From Clostridia bacterium (lineage in GTDB: Bacteria > Bacillota > Clostridia > UMGS1883 > UMGS1540): DNA of 53,819 nucleotides. The stretch lies in NCBI GenBank assembly GCA_017436645.1, contig JAFSCR010000021.1, positions 1 through 53,819 of the forward strand. Reading direction: 5' to 3'. This document shows positions 41,004 to 51,505 of the stretch, piece by piece; the first letter of the stretch is position 1, and each line of letters begins with the position of its first letter. The notes under the pieces are model-generated. The model ran no database searches, was not told the DNA's origin, and worked only from the letters and a program-made list of their open reading frames with translations. The position numbers and the translations under genes were made by a program.

Positions 41004-42260
41004 ATGCAGAAATTACAACCGAAGCTTTTTGAGAGTCTAAAGACTTATTCGGGGGCACAGCTTATAAAGGATGTGCTGGCAGGCATTATCGTTGCCATTA
41101 TTGCCCTGCCCCTTTCCATCGCCCTTGCCATCGCCTCGGGCGCAACGCCTGAAATGGGGCTTTACACCGCCATTTTTGCAGGGTTTGTCATTTCCCTCCT
41201 TGGCGGCAGCAGAGTCCAGATTGCAGGGCCTACGGCGGCCTTTGCCACCATCGTGGCAGGCATTATCGCCACAAAAGGGTTTGAAGGGCTTGCCCTTTCC
41301 ACCATTTTGGCAGGTCTTATCCTCGTGCTTATGGGTCTTTTCCGCCTCGGAAGCCTGATTCGCTTTATTCCCCATTCCATCACGGTAGGTTTTACGGGCG
41401 GTATTGCCGTAACCATTGCCGTGGGGCAGATTAAGGACTTTTTAGGCCTCACTTTTACCCATTCCCCTGTGGAAACCATGGAAAAGGTGGCGGCGGTTTT
41501 TGAAAGCATGGGCACGTTTATGCCCATGGCTCTCGCAGTTGGTCTTGTGGCCCTTGTCATTTTGATTCTTGTCCCGAAAATTCCCGGCCTTAAAAGAGTG
41601 CCCGGCTCTCTCATTGCCATTTTAATTTGTGCCGCACTGGTGCAGTTTTGCACGCCGGGCGTCAAAACCATTGGCGATTTATATACCATTTCCGCAGGCT
41701 TTCCACCCTTCCGTTTCCCCGAAATTACGGGGGCAAGCATTCTTGCCGCATTGCCTGATGCTTTTACAATTGCCATTTTGGCGGCGGTGGAATCCCTCCT
41801 TTCCTGTGTGGTGGCGGACGGTATGATTGGCGATAAGCATAATTCCAACATGGAGCTCGTGGCCCAAGGCGCAGGCAACATCGCTTCCGCCCTCTTTGGC
41901 GGCATTCCTGCAACGGGTGCCATTGCAAGAACGGCGGCCAACGTGAAAAACGGCGGCACAAGCCCTGTTTCGGGCATGGTCCACGCCGTAGTTCTCCTTC
42001 TTGTACTTCTCGTTCTCATGCCTCTGGCAGCCCTCATCCCCATGCCCGTCATTGCCGCAATCCTCTTTGTGGTTGCCTATAATATGAGCGAATGGCGGAA
42101 GTTTGTGGCAATCTTTAAGGAAAAGAAGGTTACCGATATTATCGTCCTTCTCGTTACCTTCTTCTTAACCGTTATTTTTGACCTTGTGGTTGCAATTGCA
42201 GTCGGCCTTGTGCTGGCAGGCATATTTGTACTTTTCGAAAAGATGAAAAAAAGAGCATAA
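41004..42260 (+). CDS. SulP-family anion permease lacking the STAS domain
   Basis: A 418-residue SLC26/SulP-type transporter with about 12-14 helices. Diagnostic stretches: LAGIIVAIIALPLSIALAIASGA and GLYTAIFAGFVISLLGGSRVQIAGPTAAF near the N-terminus, and GIPATGAIARTAANVKNGG. Full SulP proteins are about 550 residues with a C-terminal cytoplasmic STAS domain; this one stops 7 residues after the last helix (FEKMKKRA). The ion could be sulfate, bicarbonate or a dicarboxylate. The ATG chosen is 13 bp from AAAGGA; upstream in-frame codons overlap the hairpin. Confidence 0.9.
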   Translation: MQKLQPKLFESLKTYSGAQLIKDVLAGIIVAIIALPLSIALAIASGATPEMGLYTAIFAGFVISLLGGSRVQIAGPTAAFATIVAGIIATKGFEGLALSTILAGLILVLMGLFRLGSLIRFIPHSITVGFTGGIAVTIAVGQIKDFLGLTFTHSPVETMEKVAAVFESMGTFMPMALAVGLVALVILILVPKIPGLKRVPGSLIAILICAALVQFCTPGVKTIGDLYTISAGFPPFRFPEITGASILAALPDAFTIAILAAVESLLSCVVADGMIGDKHNSNMELVAQGAGNIASALFGGIPATGAIARTAANVKNGGTSPVSGMVHAVVLLLVLLVLMPLAALIPMPVIAAILFVVAYNMSEWRKFVAIFKEKKVTDIIVLLVTFFLTVIFDLVVAIAVGLVLAGIFVLFEKMKKRA

Positions 42261-42267
42261 ATAAAAC

Positions 42268-42308
42268 AAAAAAGGCAGAAACGAAAATGAATCGTTTCTG
42301 CCTTTTTT
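42268..42308. terminator. Bidirectional terminator between sulP and uvrA
   Basis: Perfect 17-bp stem AAAAAAGGCAGAAACGA with its complement and a 7-nt loop; T-run on both strands. Confidence 0.93.
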
Positions 42309-45144
42309 ATTTCTTCCAGTCGCCGTATAATACCTTTGAGAGGTATTGCCCTGTGAAGGATTTTTTGTTTTTTGCCACTTCTTCCGGTGTGCCGGCGGCA
42401 ACCAATGTTCCGCCGCCGTCGCCCCCTTCGGGGCCCATATCGAGAATATAGTCGGCAGTTTTAATAACGTCCAGATTATGCTCGATGACGATAACCGTAT
42501 TGCCGCCCTCCACAAGGCGGCCGAGAAGGTCTACAAGGCGGTGGACATCCGCCATATGAAGACCTGTGGTAGGCTCGTCCAAAATATACACGGTTTTGCC
42601 CGTGCTTCTTTTGGAAAGCTCCGTGGCAAGCTTTACTCTCTGCGCCTCGCCCCCCGAAAGAAGGGTGGACGGCTGGCCCAGCTTAATGTAGCCGAGACCC
42701 ACATCGTAAAGGGTCTGGAGTTTTCTTTTTATTCTCGGGTGGTTTTCAAAAAAGCCGAGGGCCTCTTCCACCGTCATATCCAGAACTTCAAAAATATTCT
42801 TGCCCTTATAGGTAACCTCTAAGGTTTCTCTATTATAGCGCTTGCCTTTGCAGACTTCGCAGGGCACATACACATCGGGAAGAAAATGCATTTCAATTTT
42901 AATAATGCCGTCCCCTGCACAGGCCTCGCATCTGCCGCCTTTAACATTAAAGGAAAATCTTCCCGGGCCATAGCCTCGGGCTTTCGCCTCGTTTGCCGTG
43001 GCGAAAATGTTCCGTATGTCGGTAAACAGTCCCGTATAGGTGGCCGGATTTGACCGTGGCGTTTTGCCGATGGGGGACTGGTCAATGGCGATGACCTTGT
43101 CAAGATGCTCCATGCCCTCGATTCTGTCATGGTCACCGGCAATGAGATGGGCACCGTTTAAGGCGGATGCCAGAGATTTATAGAGAATTTCGTTTACAAG
43201 GGAGCTTTTGCCGCTGCCTGATACGCCCGTGACGCACACAAACATGCCAAGAGGAACAGAAACGTCAATGTTTTTAAGGTTATTTTGTCTGGCACCTCGC
43301 ACAGTAAGATACCGCCCGTCCACCTTTCTTCGTTCCGTGGGCACGGGAATTTTCTTTTTGCCCGAAAGGTAAAGTCCCGTTTCCGAATGGGGATTTGCCT
43401 TGATTTCCTCCACCGTACCTTCCGCCACGATTTCGCCGCCGTGGACCCCTGCGCCTGGGCCGATGTCCACAATATGGTCGGCTTCGTACATGGTTTCCTC
43501 GTCATGCTCTACCACAATCAGCGTGTTGCCCATATCCCGAAGGTTCTTCAGGGCAGAAAGGAGCTTATGATTGTCTCTTTGATGAAGGCCGATACTGGGC
43601 TCGTCCAGAATATAAAGAACGCCCATCAGCCCCGAGCCGATTTGGGTTGCAAGGCGGATTCTCTGTGCTTCGCCCCCCGAAAGGGTGCCTGCGGCACGGG
43701 ACAGGGTAAGATAAGAAAGACCCACATTTTTCAGAAAGCCGAGACGGGCACGGATTTCCTTAATAATCTGCGCCGCAATCTGCCCGTCCTTTTCCGAAAG
43801 GGAAAGGGAATCAAAAAAGGCGAGGCTTTTTTCCACAGAAAGGTCGGTAAGTTCTTTAATGTTAAGACCGCCAACGGTAACGGCCAGAATTTCGGGGCGA
43901 AGACGTGCACCGTGGCATTCCGTACAGGCACTGTCCAGCATATACCCCTCAATTTCCGATTTTGCCCAGTCAGAGGTGGTTTCACGGTATCTGCGCTCTA
44001 AGTTATTGATAATGCCTTCAAAGGTGGTGGTCACCGTGCCGCTGCCGTAGGCACGGCTGTAGTGAAATTCCAGCTTTTCTTCCCCTGTGCCGTAAAGAAT
44101 AATGTCCACAATATGGGGCGGCAAATCGTGAACGGGTGTGTCAAGGCTGAAATTATAGTGCTTTGCAAGGCCTTCATAATACATCATGGAAACAGAGGAA
44201 AGGTCACCCACAGGCCAGCCGCCAACTGAAAATGCCCCTTCCCGAATGGATTTTTCGGGATGCTTCAAAACGAGCTTGGGGTCAATTTTTTTGATAAAGC
44301 CGAGACCCGAACAGGCAGGACAGGCACCGAAGGGACTGTTAAAGGAAAAAGAACGTGGCTGCAGCTCTTCAATGTTAATGCCGCAGTTATGGCAGGCGTA
44401 ATTCTGGCTGAAGGTAATTTCCTCGCCGCCGAGAACCTGCATGGTGGCAAGGCCGCCCGAAAGAGACAGAGCCGTTTCGAGAGAATCGGCAAGGCGGCTT
44501 TTGATATCGGGGCGGATAATGAGGCGGTCCACCACGATTTCAATCGTATGCTTTTTCTTTTTATCCAGTACAATTTCTTCTTCCAGTTCATACATTTCCC
44601 CGTCCACACGGACTCGCACGAAGCCGTTTTTCCGTGCCGAGGAAAAGACCTTCTGGTGTTCCCCCTTTTTCGCACGGATAACGGGGGCGAGAAGGAGAAT
44701 CTTTGTGCCTTCTTCCATGGAAAGAATGGCATCAATCATCTGGTCCACAGTCTGCTTTTTAATTTCCATGCCGCATTTCGGGCAATGGGGCACGCCGATT
44801 CTGGCGTATAAAAGGCGGAGATAGTCATAAATTTCCGTTACCGTGCCCACGGTGGAACGGGGGTTTTTGCTCGTTGTTTTCTGGTCAATGGAAATGGCAG
44901 GGGAAAGGCCTTCGATATATTCCACATCGGGTTTTTCCATCTGCCCTAAAAACTGGCGGGCATAGGAAGAAAGGCTTTCCACGTACCGCCGTTGCCCTTC
45001 GGCATAAATGGTGTCAAAGGCAAGGCTCGTTTTGCCGCTTCCCGAAAGCCCCGTAAACACAACGAGCTTATCTCTCGGAACGGTAACATCTATATTTTTT
45101 AAGTTATTTACCTTCGCACCGCGAATGATAATTTTATCCTGCAT
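42307..45144 (-). CDS. uvrA: Excinuclease ABC subunit A
   Basis: DNA-damage sensor of nucleotide excision repair, 945 residues, normal length. Two ABC ATPase modules: Walker [10 protein letters not shown] (32-40) and GVSGSGKSS (about 640); signature LSGGEAQR occurs twice; Walker [13 protein letters not shown] and [12 protein letters not shown]. Zinc modules CPKCG..., CHNCG...CPACSG and CEACAGDG...CEVCKG are intact. It is the last gene of rarA-topB-uvrA; uvrB and uvrC are not in the window. It follows topB by 11 bp. Confidence 0.98.
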   Translation of the reverse strand: MQDKIIIRGAKVNNLKNIDVTVPRDKLVVFTGLSGSGKTSLAFDTIYAEGQRRYVESLSSYARQFLGQMEKPDVEYIEGLSPAISIDQKTTSKNPRSTVGTVTEIYDYLRLLYARIGVPHCPKCGMEIKKQTVDQMIDAILSMEEGTKILLLAPVIRAKKGEHQKVFSSARKNGFVRVRVDGEMYELEEEIVLDKKKKHTIEIVVDRLIIRPDIKSRLADSLETALSLSGGLATMQVLGGEEITFSQNYACHNCGINIEELQPRSFSFNSPFGACPACSGLGFIKKIDPKLVLKHPEKSIREGAFSVGGWPVGDLSSVSMMYYEGLAKHYNFSLDTPVHDLPPHIVDIILYGTGEEKLEFHYSRAYGSGTVTTTFEGIINNLERRYRETTSDWAKSEIEGYMLDSACTECHGARLRPEILAVTVGGLNIKELTDLSVEKSLAFFDSLSLSEKDGQIAAQIIKEIRARLGFLKNVGLSYLTLSRAAGTLSGGEAQRIRLATQIGSGLMGVLYILDEPSIGLHQRDNHKLLSALKNLRDMGNTLIVVEHDEETMYEADHIVDIGPGAGVHGGEIVAEGTVEEIKANPHSETGLYLSGKKKIPVPTERRKVDGRYLTVRGARQNNLKNIDVSVPLGMFVCVTGVSGSGKSSLVNEILYKSLASALNGAHLIAGDHDRIEGMEHLDKVIAIDQSPIGKTPRSNPATYTGLFTDIRNIFATANEAKARGYGPGRFSFNVKGGRCEACAGDGIIKIEMHFLPDVYVPCEVCKGKRYNRETLEVTYKGKNIFEVLDMTVEEALGFFENHPRIKRKLQTLYDVGLGYIKLGQPSTLLSGGEAQRVKLATELSKRSTGKTVYILDEPTTGLHMADVHRLVDLLGRLVEGGNTVIVIEHNLDVIKTADYILDMGPEGGDGGGTLVAAGTPEEVAKNKKSFTGQYLSKVLYGDWKK

Positions 45145-45155
45145 AGGGGGTCTCC

Positions 45156-47309
45156 TTATTTCTGTTCCAGAGCCTTTTTCAGAAGGTCTGCCATAGTGGT
45201 AGAGTCTGTGTCCTGCGTTTTCATATATTTTTGCACATCACGTTTGGAAACTTTCGCGCTGCGGTTTTCCGCAAGGCGTTTTTCAAACGTGGCCGCCTTT
45301 TCACGCCAGCCGCAGCGGCAGACGTATATTTTTTTCTCGCCCGAGCCGAATCTTTCCAGTTTCTTGGAGCAGCTTGGGCATCTGGCATTGGAGAGCATAC
45401 TGAGGTTTTCACGGTGCCCACACGCTTGGGAAGAGCATACAAGCATTTTGCCCTTTTTGCCCGAAACCTCCAGCATCCGTGCGCCGCACTTTTCGCAAAG
45501 GTGATGGGTGAGGTTATCGTGGACAAATACAGCCTCCGAATCCTTTACGCTTCCCACAAGGGCGGCAGCGTAGGTGCGGATTTCGTCGATAAAATCTTCT
45601 TTTGAAAGCTTGCCCCGTCTTATATCCTCCAGCTTCTGCTCCCATGCGGCCGTAAGGAGAGGCGCCTTTAAATCGGCAGGGACAAGGTCAATAAGCTGCA
45701 TGCCCTTTTTCGTGGGCACAATATGTTTGCCGTCCGGCTTTTCAATATAGAAAGAAGAATAAAGCTTTTCAATAATATCTGCCCTTGTGGCAGGGGTGCC
45801 GAGGCCTGCACCGAGGAAAGCACGCATGGATTTATCCTCTACAAATTTTGCAGGGTTTTCCATGGCGGAAAGAAGGGTGGCTTCCGTGTACCGTTTCGGC
45901 GGCGTGGTTTTCTGTGCTTTGAGCTGGGTGGTGCGGCAGATAAACGTATCGCCCTTTTCGATTTTCGGAAGGGTCTGTTCGTCCTCTTCCTCTTCTTCCG
46001 TAAGGTTTTGCACACTTCGCCAGCCGAGAAGCGTAACTTCTCTGCCTAAAGAGGTAAACGCCTCTCCCTCACATTCTGCCGCAATCTTTACGGAAAGATA
46101 CGTATAGGCAGGGAAAAAGCAGGCAACAAATCGTTTTACAACAAGGCCGTAAATTTTCGCTTCGTCGGAAGAAAAAGCGGCCGTATCCACAAATTCCTCC
46201 GTGGGAATAATGGCGTGGTGGTCGGAAACCTTTTCGTTATTCACACAGGAAGACGAAATTTCGTAATTGTTTTTGCGGATTTCCCCGATAAAAGGCTGAA
46301 GCGAGGAAAGCCGGATGGTGCGAAGCCGCTCGGGGAGGGTGGGGACGATGTCCTCCGTCAGATACCGAGAGTCGGTTCTCGGATAGGTGAGGGCCTTATG
46401 CCGCTCGTATAAGGACTGCATAAGATTTAGCGTTTCCTTGGGGGAAAAACCGAACTGTGCATTTGCATCTCGTTGCAGCTCGGTCAGGTCATAGAGAAGG
46501 GGCGGCGGCACGGATTTCTTTGTCCGTTTTACCTCCGTCACCGTAAAGGTCTTTCCCTCTATTTTTTTCGCAAGGGCTTCTGCCGCAGCCTTATCAAATA
46601 TGGCGGCCTGCCCGTTTTCATCTCTGTAAGAAACGAAAAAGGAACCAAGGTCTGCCCGTAAGGTATAATAATCACGGGGGCGGAAGGCGGCAATTTCCTT
46701 CTCCCGCTCCGTAATAAGGGCAAGGGTGGGCGTTTGCACTCTCCCTGCCGAAAGGCGTGCGCCGAATTTGCAGGTCAGCGCACGGGTGGTATTCAGGCCC
46801 ACAAGCCAGTCCGCCTCCGCACGGGATGCGGCGGCGTGGTAGAGGGAATCGTATTCCTTGCCATCGGCAAGATTCTGAAACCCTTCCAAAATGGCCTTTT
46901 TCGTCTGGGAAGAAATCCAGAGGCGCTTTATCGGTTTTTTGCACCCTGCTTTCTCTAAAATCCAGCGTGCCACAAGCTCGCCTTCCCGTCCTGCGTCGGT
47001 GGCGATAATCACGTCGGAAACCTCTTTGCTCTTTAAATAGGTCCGCACGGCGGAAAACTGGGCCTTCGTTTCGGGAATCACACGAAGGGCCATCTCAGAA
47101 GGGAGCATGGGAAGTGTTTCCATACTCCATCTTTGGTACTGGTCCCCGTAAAAGGCAGGGTCCTCCAAGGTAACAAGATGCCCAAGGGCCCAGGTGACAA
47201 TATATTTTTCGCCAATCATGGCGCTTTTTTCTCTTTGTTTGCAGCCGAGGACTGCCGCAAGCTCACGGCCAACGGACGGTTTTTCGGCTAAAACTAAGGT
47301 TTTACCCAT
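45156..47309 (-). CDS. topB: DNA topoisomerase III (TopB)
   Basis: Type IA topoisomerase that decatenates and resolves single-strand junctions. The TOPRIM domain starts [14 protein letters not shown] and has the acidic DAGREGE (105-111); the active-site tyrosine lies in [12 protein letters not shown]-terminal zinc-ribbon region ([23 protein letters not shown] and VCRCGW) follows the catalytic core. 717 residues is typical of the chromosomal Firmicutes form. It overlaps rarA by 8 bp, so repair genes are coupled. Confidence 0.95.
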   Translation of the reverse strand: MGKTLVLAEKPSVGRELAAVLGCKQREKSAMIGEKYIVTWALGHLVTLEDPAFYGDQYQRWSMETLPMLPSEMALRVIPETKAQFSAVRTYLKSKEVSDVIIATDAGREGELVARWILEKAGCKKPIKRLWISSQTKKAILEGFQNLADGKEYDSLYHAAASRAEADWLVGLNTTRALTCKFGARLSAGRVQTPTLALITEREKEIAAFRPRDYYTLRADLGSFFVSYRDENGQAAIFDKAAAEALAKKIEGKTFTVTEVKRTKKSVPPPLLYDLTELQRDANAQFGFSPKETLNLMQSLYERHKALTYPRTDSRYLTEDIVPTLPERLRTIRLSSLQPFIGEIRKNNYEISSSCVNNEKVSDHHAIIPTEEFVDTAAFSSDEAKIYGLVVKRFVACFFPAYTYLSVKIAAECEGEAFTSLGREVTLLGWRSVQNLTEEEEEDEQTLPKIEKGDTFICRTTQLKAQKTTPPKRYTEATLLSAMENPAKFVEDKSMRAFLGAGLGTPATRADIIEKLYSSFYIEKPDGKHIVPTKKGMQLIDLVPADLKAPLLTAAWEQKLEDIRRGKLSKEDFIDEIRTYAAALVGSVKDSEAVFVHDNLTHHLCEKCGARMLEVSGKKGKMLVCSSQACGHRENLSMLSNARCPSCSKKLERFGSGEKKIYVCRCGWREKAATFEKRLAENRSAKVSKRDVQKYMKTQDTDSTTMADLLKKALEQK

Positions 47310-48573
47310 TTTTCTCTCCTTTTAAAGCTTCCATATATGTTTTAATGGCGGCCTCGAATTTATTTTCGCCGGGTGTATAGTAGGCGGTGCCCACGAGGGT
47401 ATCGGGCAGGTACTGCTGTTTTACGTAATGGTTCGGAAAGGCGTGGGGATACTGATACGTAAGCCCTCGCCCTAAGCTTTCCGCACCGCTGTAGTGGGCG
47501 TCACGAAGATGGGCAGGCACCTCGCCGTACCGGCCCTTTTCAATATCGGAAAGAGCGTCATCAATGGCCGAGATGGCGCTGTTGGATTTGGGCGCCGTGG
47601 CAAGTAAAATAACGGCCTCGGCAAGCGGAATTCTCGCTTCGGGGAAGCCGAGCTGGAGCGCCGCATCCACACAGGATTTCGTAATGGACACGGCCTGGGG
47701 GTATGCAAGGCCGATGTCCTCGGCACTAATGACCATAAGCCGGCGGCAGATGCTTAGTAAATCGCCCCCTGCCACAAGGCGGGCAAGGTAATGAATGGCG
47801 GCATCCGGATCGCTGCCCCGAATGGACTTTTGGAATGCACTTAAAACATCATAGTGGCTGTCCCCGTCCCTATCAAAGCGGAAGCCTTTTCCACCCAAGG
47901 CATCTCTTGCCGTTTCCACGGAAACGGTAATTTTTTTATCCTTCCCCATGGGTGCGGTGGTTGCCGAAACTTCAAGCGCCCCGATGGCTTTTCGCACGTC
48001 TCCGCCCGAGGCCTCTGCAAGGTAGGTGCAGGTTTCATCGGGAAGGCAGAGGGGCAGGCCTTCTTCCCTTAAAATATCCGCCGCACGGCGAAGGGCCACC
48101 TCGATATCAGAAGGCGAAACGGGGCGGAATTCAAACACGGTGCTTCGGGAGAGGATGGCGTTATATACATAGAAATACGGGTTTTCCGTGGTGCTCGCAA
48201 TAAGGGTAATGCGGCCGTCCTCAATAAATTCCAGAAGGGACTGCTGCTGTTTTTTGTTAAAGTTCTGAATTTCGTCCAAATACAGAAGGACGCCGCCAAG
48301 GCCCGAAAATCCGTCAAGGTCTGCGATAATGGCCTTAATGTCCGAAACGGAGGCGTGGGTGGCGTTTAATTTATAAAGCTTCTTCCCCGCCCGCTCGGCC
48401 GCAATGGAGGCCACGGTGGTTTTCCCCGTGCCGCTGGGCCCGTAGAAAATCATATTGGGGATTTTGCCCGATTTTAAAATACTGGATAAAAGCTTCCCCT
48501 CGCCGAGGAGATGCTTTTGCCCCACAACATCCTCGGGGCTGGTGGGACGGATTCTGTCTGCAAGCGGTTGCAT
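47302..48573 (-). CDS. rarA: Replication-associated recombination ATPase RarA (MgsA)
   Basis: AAA+ clamp-loader-like ATPase that acts at stalled forks. The 423 residues have Walker A GPSGTGKTT (45-53), Walker B YLDEIQNF (about 98), sensor region STTENPYF, and the C-terminal MgsA tetramerisation domain (EVPAHLRDAHYSGAESLGRG, YQYPHAFPNHYVKQQYLPD). It leads the rarA-topB-uvrA operon with its own promoter. Confidence 0.96.
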   Translation of the reverse strand: MQPLADRIRPTSPEDVVGQKHLLGEGKLLSSILKSGKIPNMIFYGPSGTGKTTVASIAAERAGKKLYKLNATHASVSDIKAIIADLDGFSGLGGVLLYLDEIQNFNKKQQQSLLEFIEDGRITLIASTTENPYFYVYNAILSRSTVFEFRPVSPSDIEVALRRAADILREEGLPLCLPDETCTYLAEASGGDVRKAIGALEVSATTAPMGKDKKITVSVETARDALGGKGFRFDRDGDSHYDVLSAFQKSIRGSDPDAAIHYLARLVAGGDLLSICRRLMVISAEDIGLAYPQAVSITKSCVDAALQLGFPEARIPLAEAVILLATAPKSNSAISAIDDALSDIEKGRYGEVPAHLRDAHYSGAESLGRGLTYQYPHAFPNHYVKQQYLPDTLVGTAYYTPGENKFEAAIKTYMEALKGEKNG

Positions 48574-48615
48574 AGCCGAAATTCCTTTCTTTATATATAG
48601 GAAAGTGATACTTTT

Positions 48616-48644
48616 ATTCTACCGCAAAAACCGAGAAAAAGCAA
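48616..48644 (-). promoter_or_regulatory. rarA promoter
   Basis: Minus-strand TTGCTT (48639-48644), 17-bp spacer, TAGAAT (48616-48621). Confidence 0.65.
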
Positions 48645-48727
48645 TAAGAACATAACTATTTTCCATAATTTTATGGATTTTATCTATTCACAAAAAGAAA
48701 GGAATGTGATAAACTTGAATTTAATGT

Positions 48728-48749
48728 GGGATAGTATAGAATCTGTCCC
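48728..48749 (+). promoter_or_regulatory. Inverted repeat over the probable -10 of the sugar operon
   Basis: GGGATAG / CTGTCCC (one G-T pair) flank TATAGAAT, the best -10 candidate before the isomerase. No good -35 is seen at 17 bp (TTGAAT lies 14 bp upstream), which would fit a promoter needing an activator, or this palindrome being a repressor site. Confidence 0.4.
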
Positions 48750-48764
48750 GAAAGGAGAATGAAT

Positions 48765-50144
48765 ATGAAAATCGGATTATTACCTCTTTACATTGCTCTT
48801 TATGATGAAACAAGCCCCGGTGCTCGTCCCAGAATGGAAAAATTTTATGATGATATTGCAAAAGCATTCGAAAAACGCGGTCTAGAAGTGGAAACGAGTG
48901 CGTTCTGCCGCTTAAAGCCTGAATTTGACCGCACTGTAGCCGCTTTTGAAAAGGCAGGCTGTGATGCTATTGTTACGTTACATATTGCATATTCTCCGTC
49001 CCTTGAATCTATCGAGGCACTTTGCAAAACGGATTTGCCCATTATTGTTCTTGACACCACCGATACGCTGGAATTTTTGCCTACGGGTGAGGACCATATT
49101 ATGTACTGCCACGGCATCCACGGCGTTATGGATATGTGCAGTATGCTCACAAGATATGATAAGCCCTATGCCATTGCCGCAGGCCACTATACGGAATCTG
49201 ACTGCATCGACCGTGCCGCAGGCCTTGTCCGTGCAGCCGTCGCCGCCACAAATCTGAAAAAAGCAAAGGTAACCCTTATAGGCGGTGCCTTCCAGGGCAT
49301 GGGTGACTTTACCGTTTCTCCTGCAGAATTCAAGGAAGTATTCGGCGCCACCATTTCCGATGCAGATGCAGTTGCCCTCGGCAAAATCTATGACGGCATT
49401 ACCGATGAGGAAGTGGCTGTTGAAATTGAAGCAATGAAAGCGCGCTTTCCCTTTGCAGATGATATTGTGGAAGACGAATTCCATAATGCAATCCGCTCGG
49501 GTCTTGCCGTAAGAAAATATGTAAACGATAACGGCTTTACCGCCTTTTCCGCAAACTTCCTGAAAGTGGGCGAAGGCAGCGGCGTTTCTTCTATGCCCTT
49601 TATTGAAGCCTGTCTCGCTATGGAACGGGGCATCGGCTATGCAGGGGAAGGGGACGGCCTGACGGCAGCCTTCACGGGTGCCCTTTTATCCGCATATCCC
49701 GAAACTTCTTTTGTTGAAATCTTCTGCCCCGACTGGAAGAACAATATGGTTCTGTTAAGCCATATGGGCGAAGTAAACTACCGCATTGGTGATGTTGTGC
49801 CCACCATTCAGTCCAAAGGCGGCAACCTTACCGGCGGCACCATGCCTTATGTGGGCTACACCCGTATGAAAGGCGGCAAGGGGGCATACATCAATGTAAG
49901 CCGCGCGGCAGACGGGTATAAGCTGGTGATTGCACCTTCCGAAATGCTTTCCGTCGGGGAAGATAATTTCGGCCACACGGTCCGCGGCTGGCTCCGTCCC
50001 GAAGTGGATTCCACCGCCGAATTCCTTGAAAAATTAAGCATAAACGGTGCCACCCACCACTCCGTATTCGTTTACGGTGCCACAAAAGAAGAAATGGAAT
50101 TCTTCGGCAGACTTCTCGGTATGGAAGTCGTAACCATTGGCTGA
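48765..50144 (+). CDS. L-fucose/L-arabinose isomerase family protein
   Basis: A 459-residue sugar isomerase-fold protein expected to interconvert an aldose and ketose with a divalent metal. Conserved features resemble AraA/FucI: an acidic pair in GEGDGLTAAFTGALL, His in LLSHMGEVNYR and a second histidine segment THHSVFVYG. The N-terminal domain begins KIGLLPLYIALYDETSP. The ATG at 48765 stands 7 bp after AAAGGAG; the ATG two codons upstream touches that site. It heads the operon isomerase-kinase-amidohydrolase-amidohydrolase; the gap to the kinase is 13 bp. Substrate unassigned. Confidence 0.88.
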   Translation: MKIGLLPLYIALYDETSPGARPRMEKFYDDIAKAFEKRGLEVETSAFCRLKPEFDRTVAAFEKAGCDAIVTLHIAYSPSLESIEALCKTDLPIIVLDTTDTLEFLPTGEDHIMYCHGIHGVMDMCSMLTRYDKPYAIAAGHYTESDCIDRAAGLVRAAVAATNLKKAKVTLIGGAFQGMGDFTVSPAEFKEVFGATISDADAVALGKIYDGITDEEVAVEIEAMKARFPFADDIVEDEFHNAIRSGLAVRKYVNDNGFTAFSANFLKVGEGSGVSSMPFIEACLAMERGIGYAGEGDGLTAAFTGALLSAYPETSFVEIFCPDWKNNMVLLSHMGEVNYRIGDVVPTIQSKGGNLTGGTMPYVGYTRMKGGKGAYINVSRAADGYKLVIAPSEMLSVGEDNFGHTVRGWLRPEVDSTAEFLEKLSINGATHHSVFVYGATKEEMEFFGRLLGMEVVTIG

Positions 50145-50157
50145 TTGAGGTGAAAAA

Positions 50158-51504
50158 ATGAAGTATCTTATCGGGCTTGATATCGGCACCTCCTCGGTAA
50201 AAGGCGTGCTCCTTTCGGAAAAGGGGGCAGTATGCCGCACGGCATGCGAAAAATTCACATATATAAAGGACGGACGTGGAATGGTTGAAATTCCTGCAAA
50301 GTCCTTCTTAAACGCTTGCCTTTCCGCCATCCGTCACCTTGCAGAAGGAGCGGAGGGGGAAATCATGGGCCTTTGCGCCTCGGCCGCTGCGGGGAACACC
50401 CTTCTTCTCGATGGGGACGGTGAGCCTCTTACCCCCATTATAAACTGGCAGGATACACGTGTGACCACGGAGGCGGAAGAGGTTTTAGGCAAAATGGATA
50501 AGGATGCCTTCTACCGTCAGATTGGCTGGCCCTTTGGGGGCACCACGTTTCCGCTTGCCCACCTTTCCTACTGGAAGGTGCACACGCCAAAGCTTTATAA
50601 AAAAGCAAAATATGCCCTTATGAGCACAGAATATCTTTACCACTATCTTTCCGGCGAAAGCGGCATTTCCACGTCTGCCGGCACGCCCTTCTTCCTTATT
50701 GACCAGAAAACGGGGGAATATATTCCTTCTCTTCTTAAGAAACTGGGTCTTTCGGAAGAAATGCTCCCCAAAATCGGCAGGTGCGGGGATAGATGCGGTT
50801 ATATAATGAAAGAAAGAGAAACGGACACGGGTCTTCCTGCAGGTACGCCTCTGATTTTAGGTAGCTTTGACCATCCTTCTGCCGCAAGGGGTACAGGCAT
50901 TTTAAAGGAAGGACAGCTTCTTTTATCCTGCGGCACCTCCTGGGTCACCTTTTCTCCCATTATGGATAGGGAAAAGGCGGCAAAGAAGGGCTTCCTGATT
51001 GACCCGTTTTTATCGGAAAAGGGCGGTGCATGGGGCACGATGACCAGCGTGCCGTCTGTTTCCGCGCATATAAATGAATATGTAAGCCGTTATATTGATA
51101 ATTCCGATAAAGCTTTTAAGACCCTTTCTTCCCTTGCGGCAGAAGCCGAGAAGGGGGCAGGCGGTCTTACCTTAAATATTACCGAAGCGCCGTCGGACGA
51201 AAAGGTAAAAGGCTATGAAAAGAAAAATATTGCCCGTGCCATTATGGAAGGGGTAGTAAACCTTCTGAAGGCGAAAATCGAGCTTCTCAGAGAAAGCGGC
51301 ATTGCCGCAGACGAAGCCGTTATGGTAGGCGGCCCCAGTGAGGACCCTATGTGGCGAAAGCTTATTTCCGAAATGTGTAATATGCCCGTTTTTGCCGCCC
51401 ACGGACAGAGTGCAGGGGCAGTGGGTGCCGCTATGATGGCAGGCATCGGCGCAGGGCTTTATGAAAGCGAAGAAGATGCAATCGGGAAATGGGAGGAAAA
51501 ATAA
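50158..51504 (+). CDS. FGGY-family carbohydrate kinase
   Basis: Two-domain sugar kinase of 448 residues, closest in look to xylulokinases. N-terminal phosphate loop IGLDIGTSSVKGVLL, NWQDTRVTTEAEE (WQDxR substrate motif), the catalytic Asp in GSFDHPSAARGTG (about residue 240) and the C-terminal adenosine region MVGGPSEDPMWRKLISE with GAVGAAMMAG. It should phosphorylate the ketose made by the upstream isomerase. GATTGAGGTG precedes the start; the stop touches the amidohydrolase's ATG (1 bp between). Confidence 0.93.
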   Translation: MKYLIGLDIGTSSVKGVLLSEKGAVCRTACEKFTYIKDGRGMVEIPAKSFLNACLSAIRHLAEGAEGEIMGLCASAAAGNTLLLDGDGEPLTPIINWQDTRVTTEAEEVLGKMDKDAFYRQIGWPFGGTTFPLAHLSYWKVHTPKLYKKAKYALMSTEYLYHYLSGESGISTSAGTPFFLIDQKTGEYIPSLLKKLGLSEEMLPKIGRCGDRCGYIMKERETDTGLPAGTPLILGSFDHPSAARGTGILKEGQLLLSCGTSWVTFSPIMDREKAAKKGFLIDPFLSEKGGAWGTMTSVPSVSAHINEYVSRYIDNSDKAFKTLSSLAAEAEKGAGGLTLNITEAPSDEKVKGYEKKNIARAIMEGVVNLLKAKIELLRESGIAADEAVMVGGPSEDPMWRKLISEMCNMPVFAAHGQSAGAVGAAMMAGIGAGLYESEEDAIGKWEEK

Positions 51505-51505
51505 A

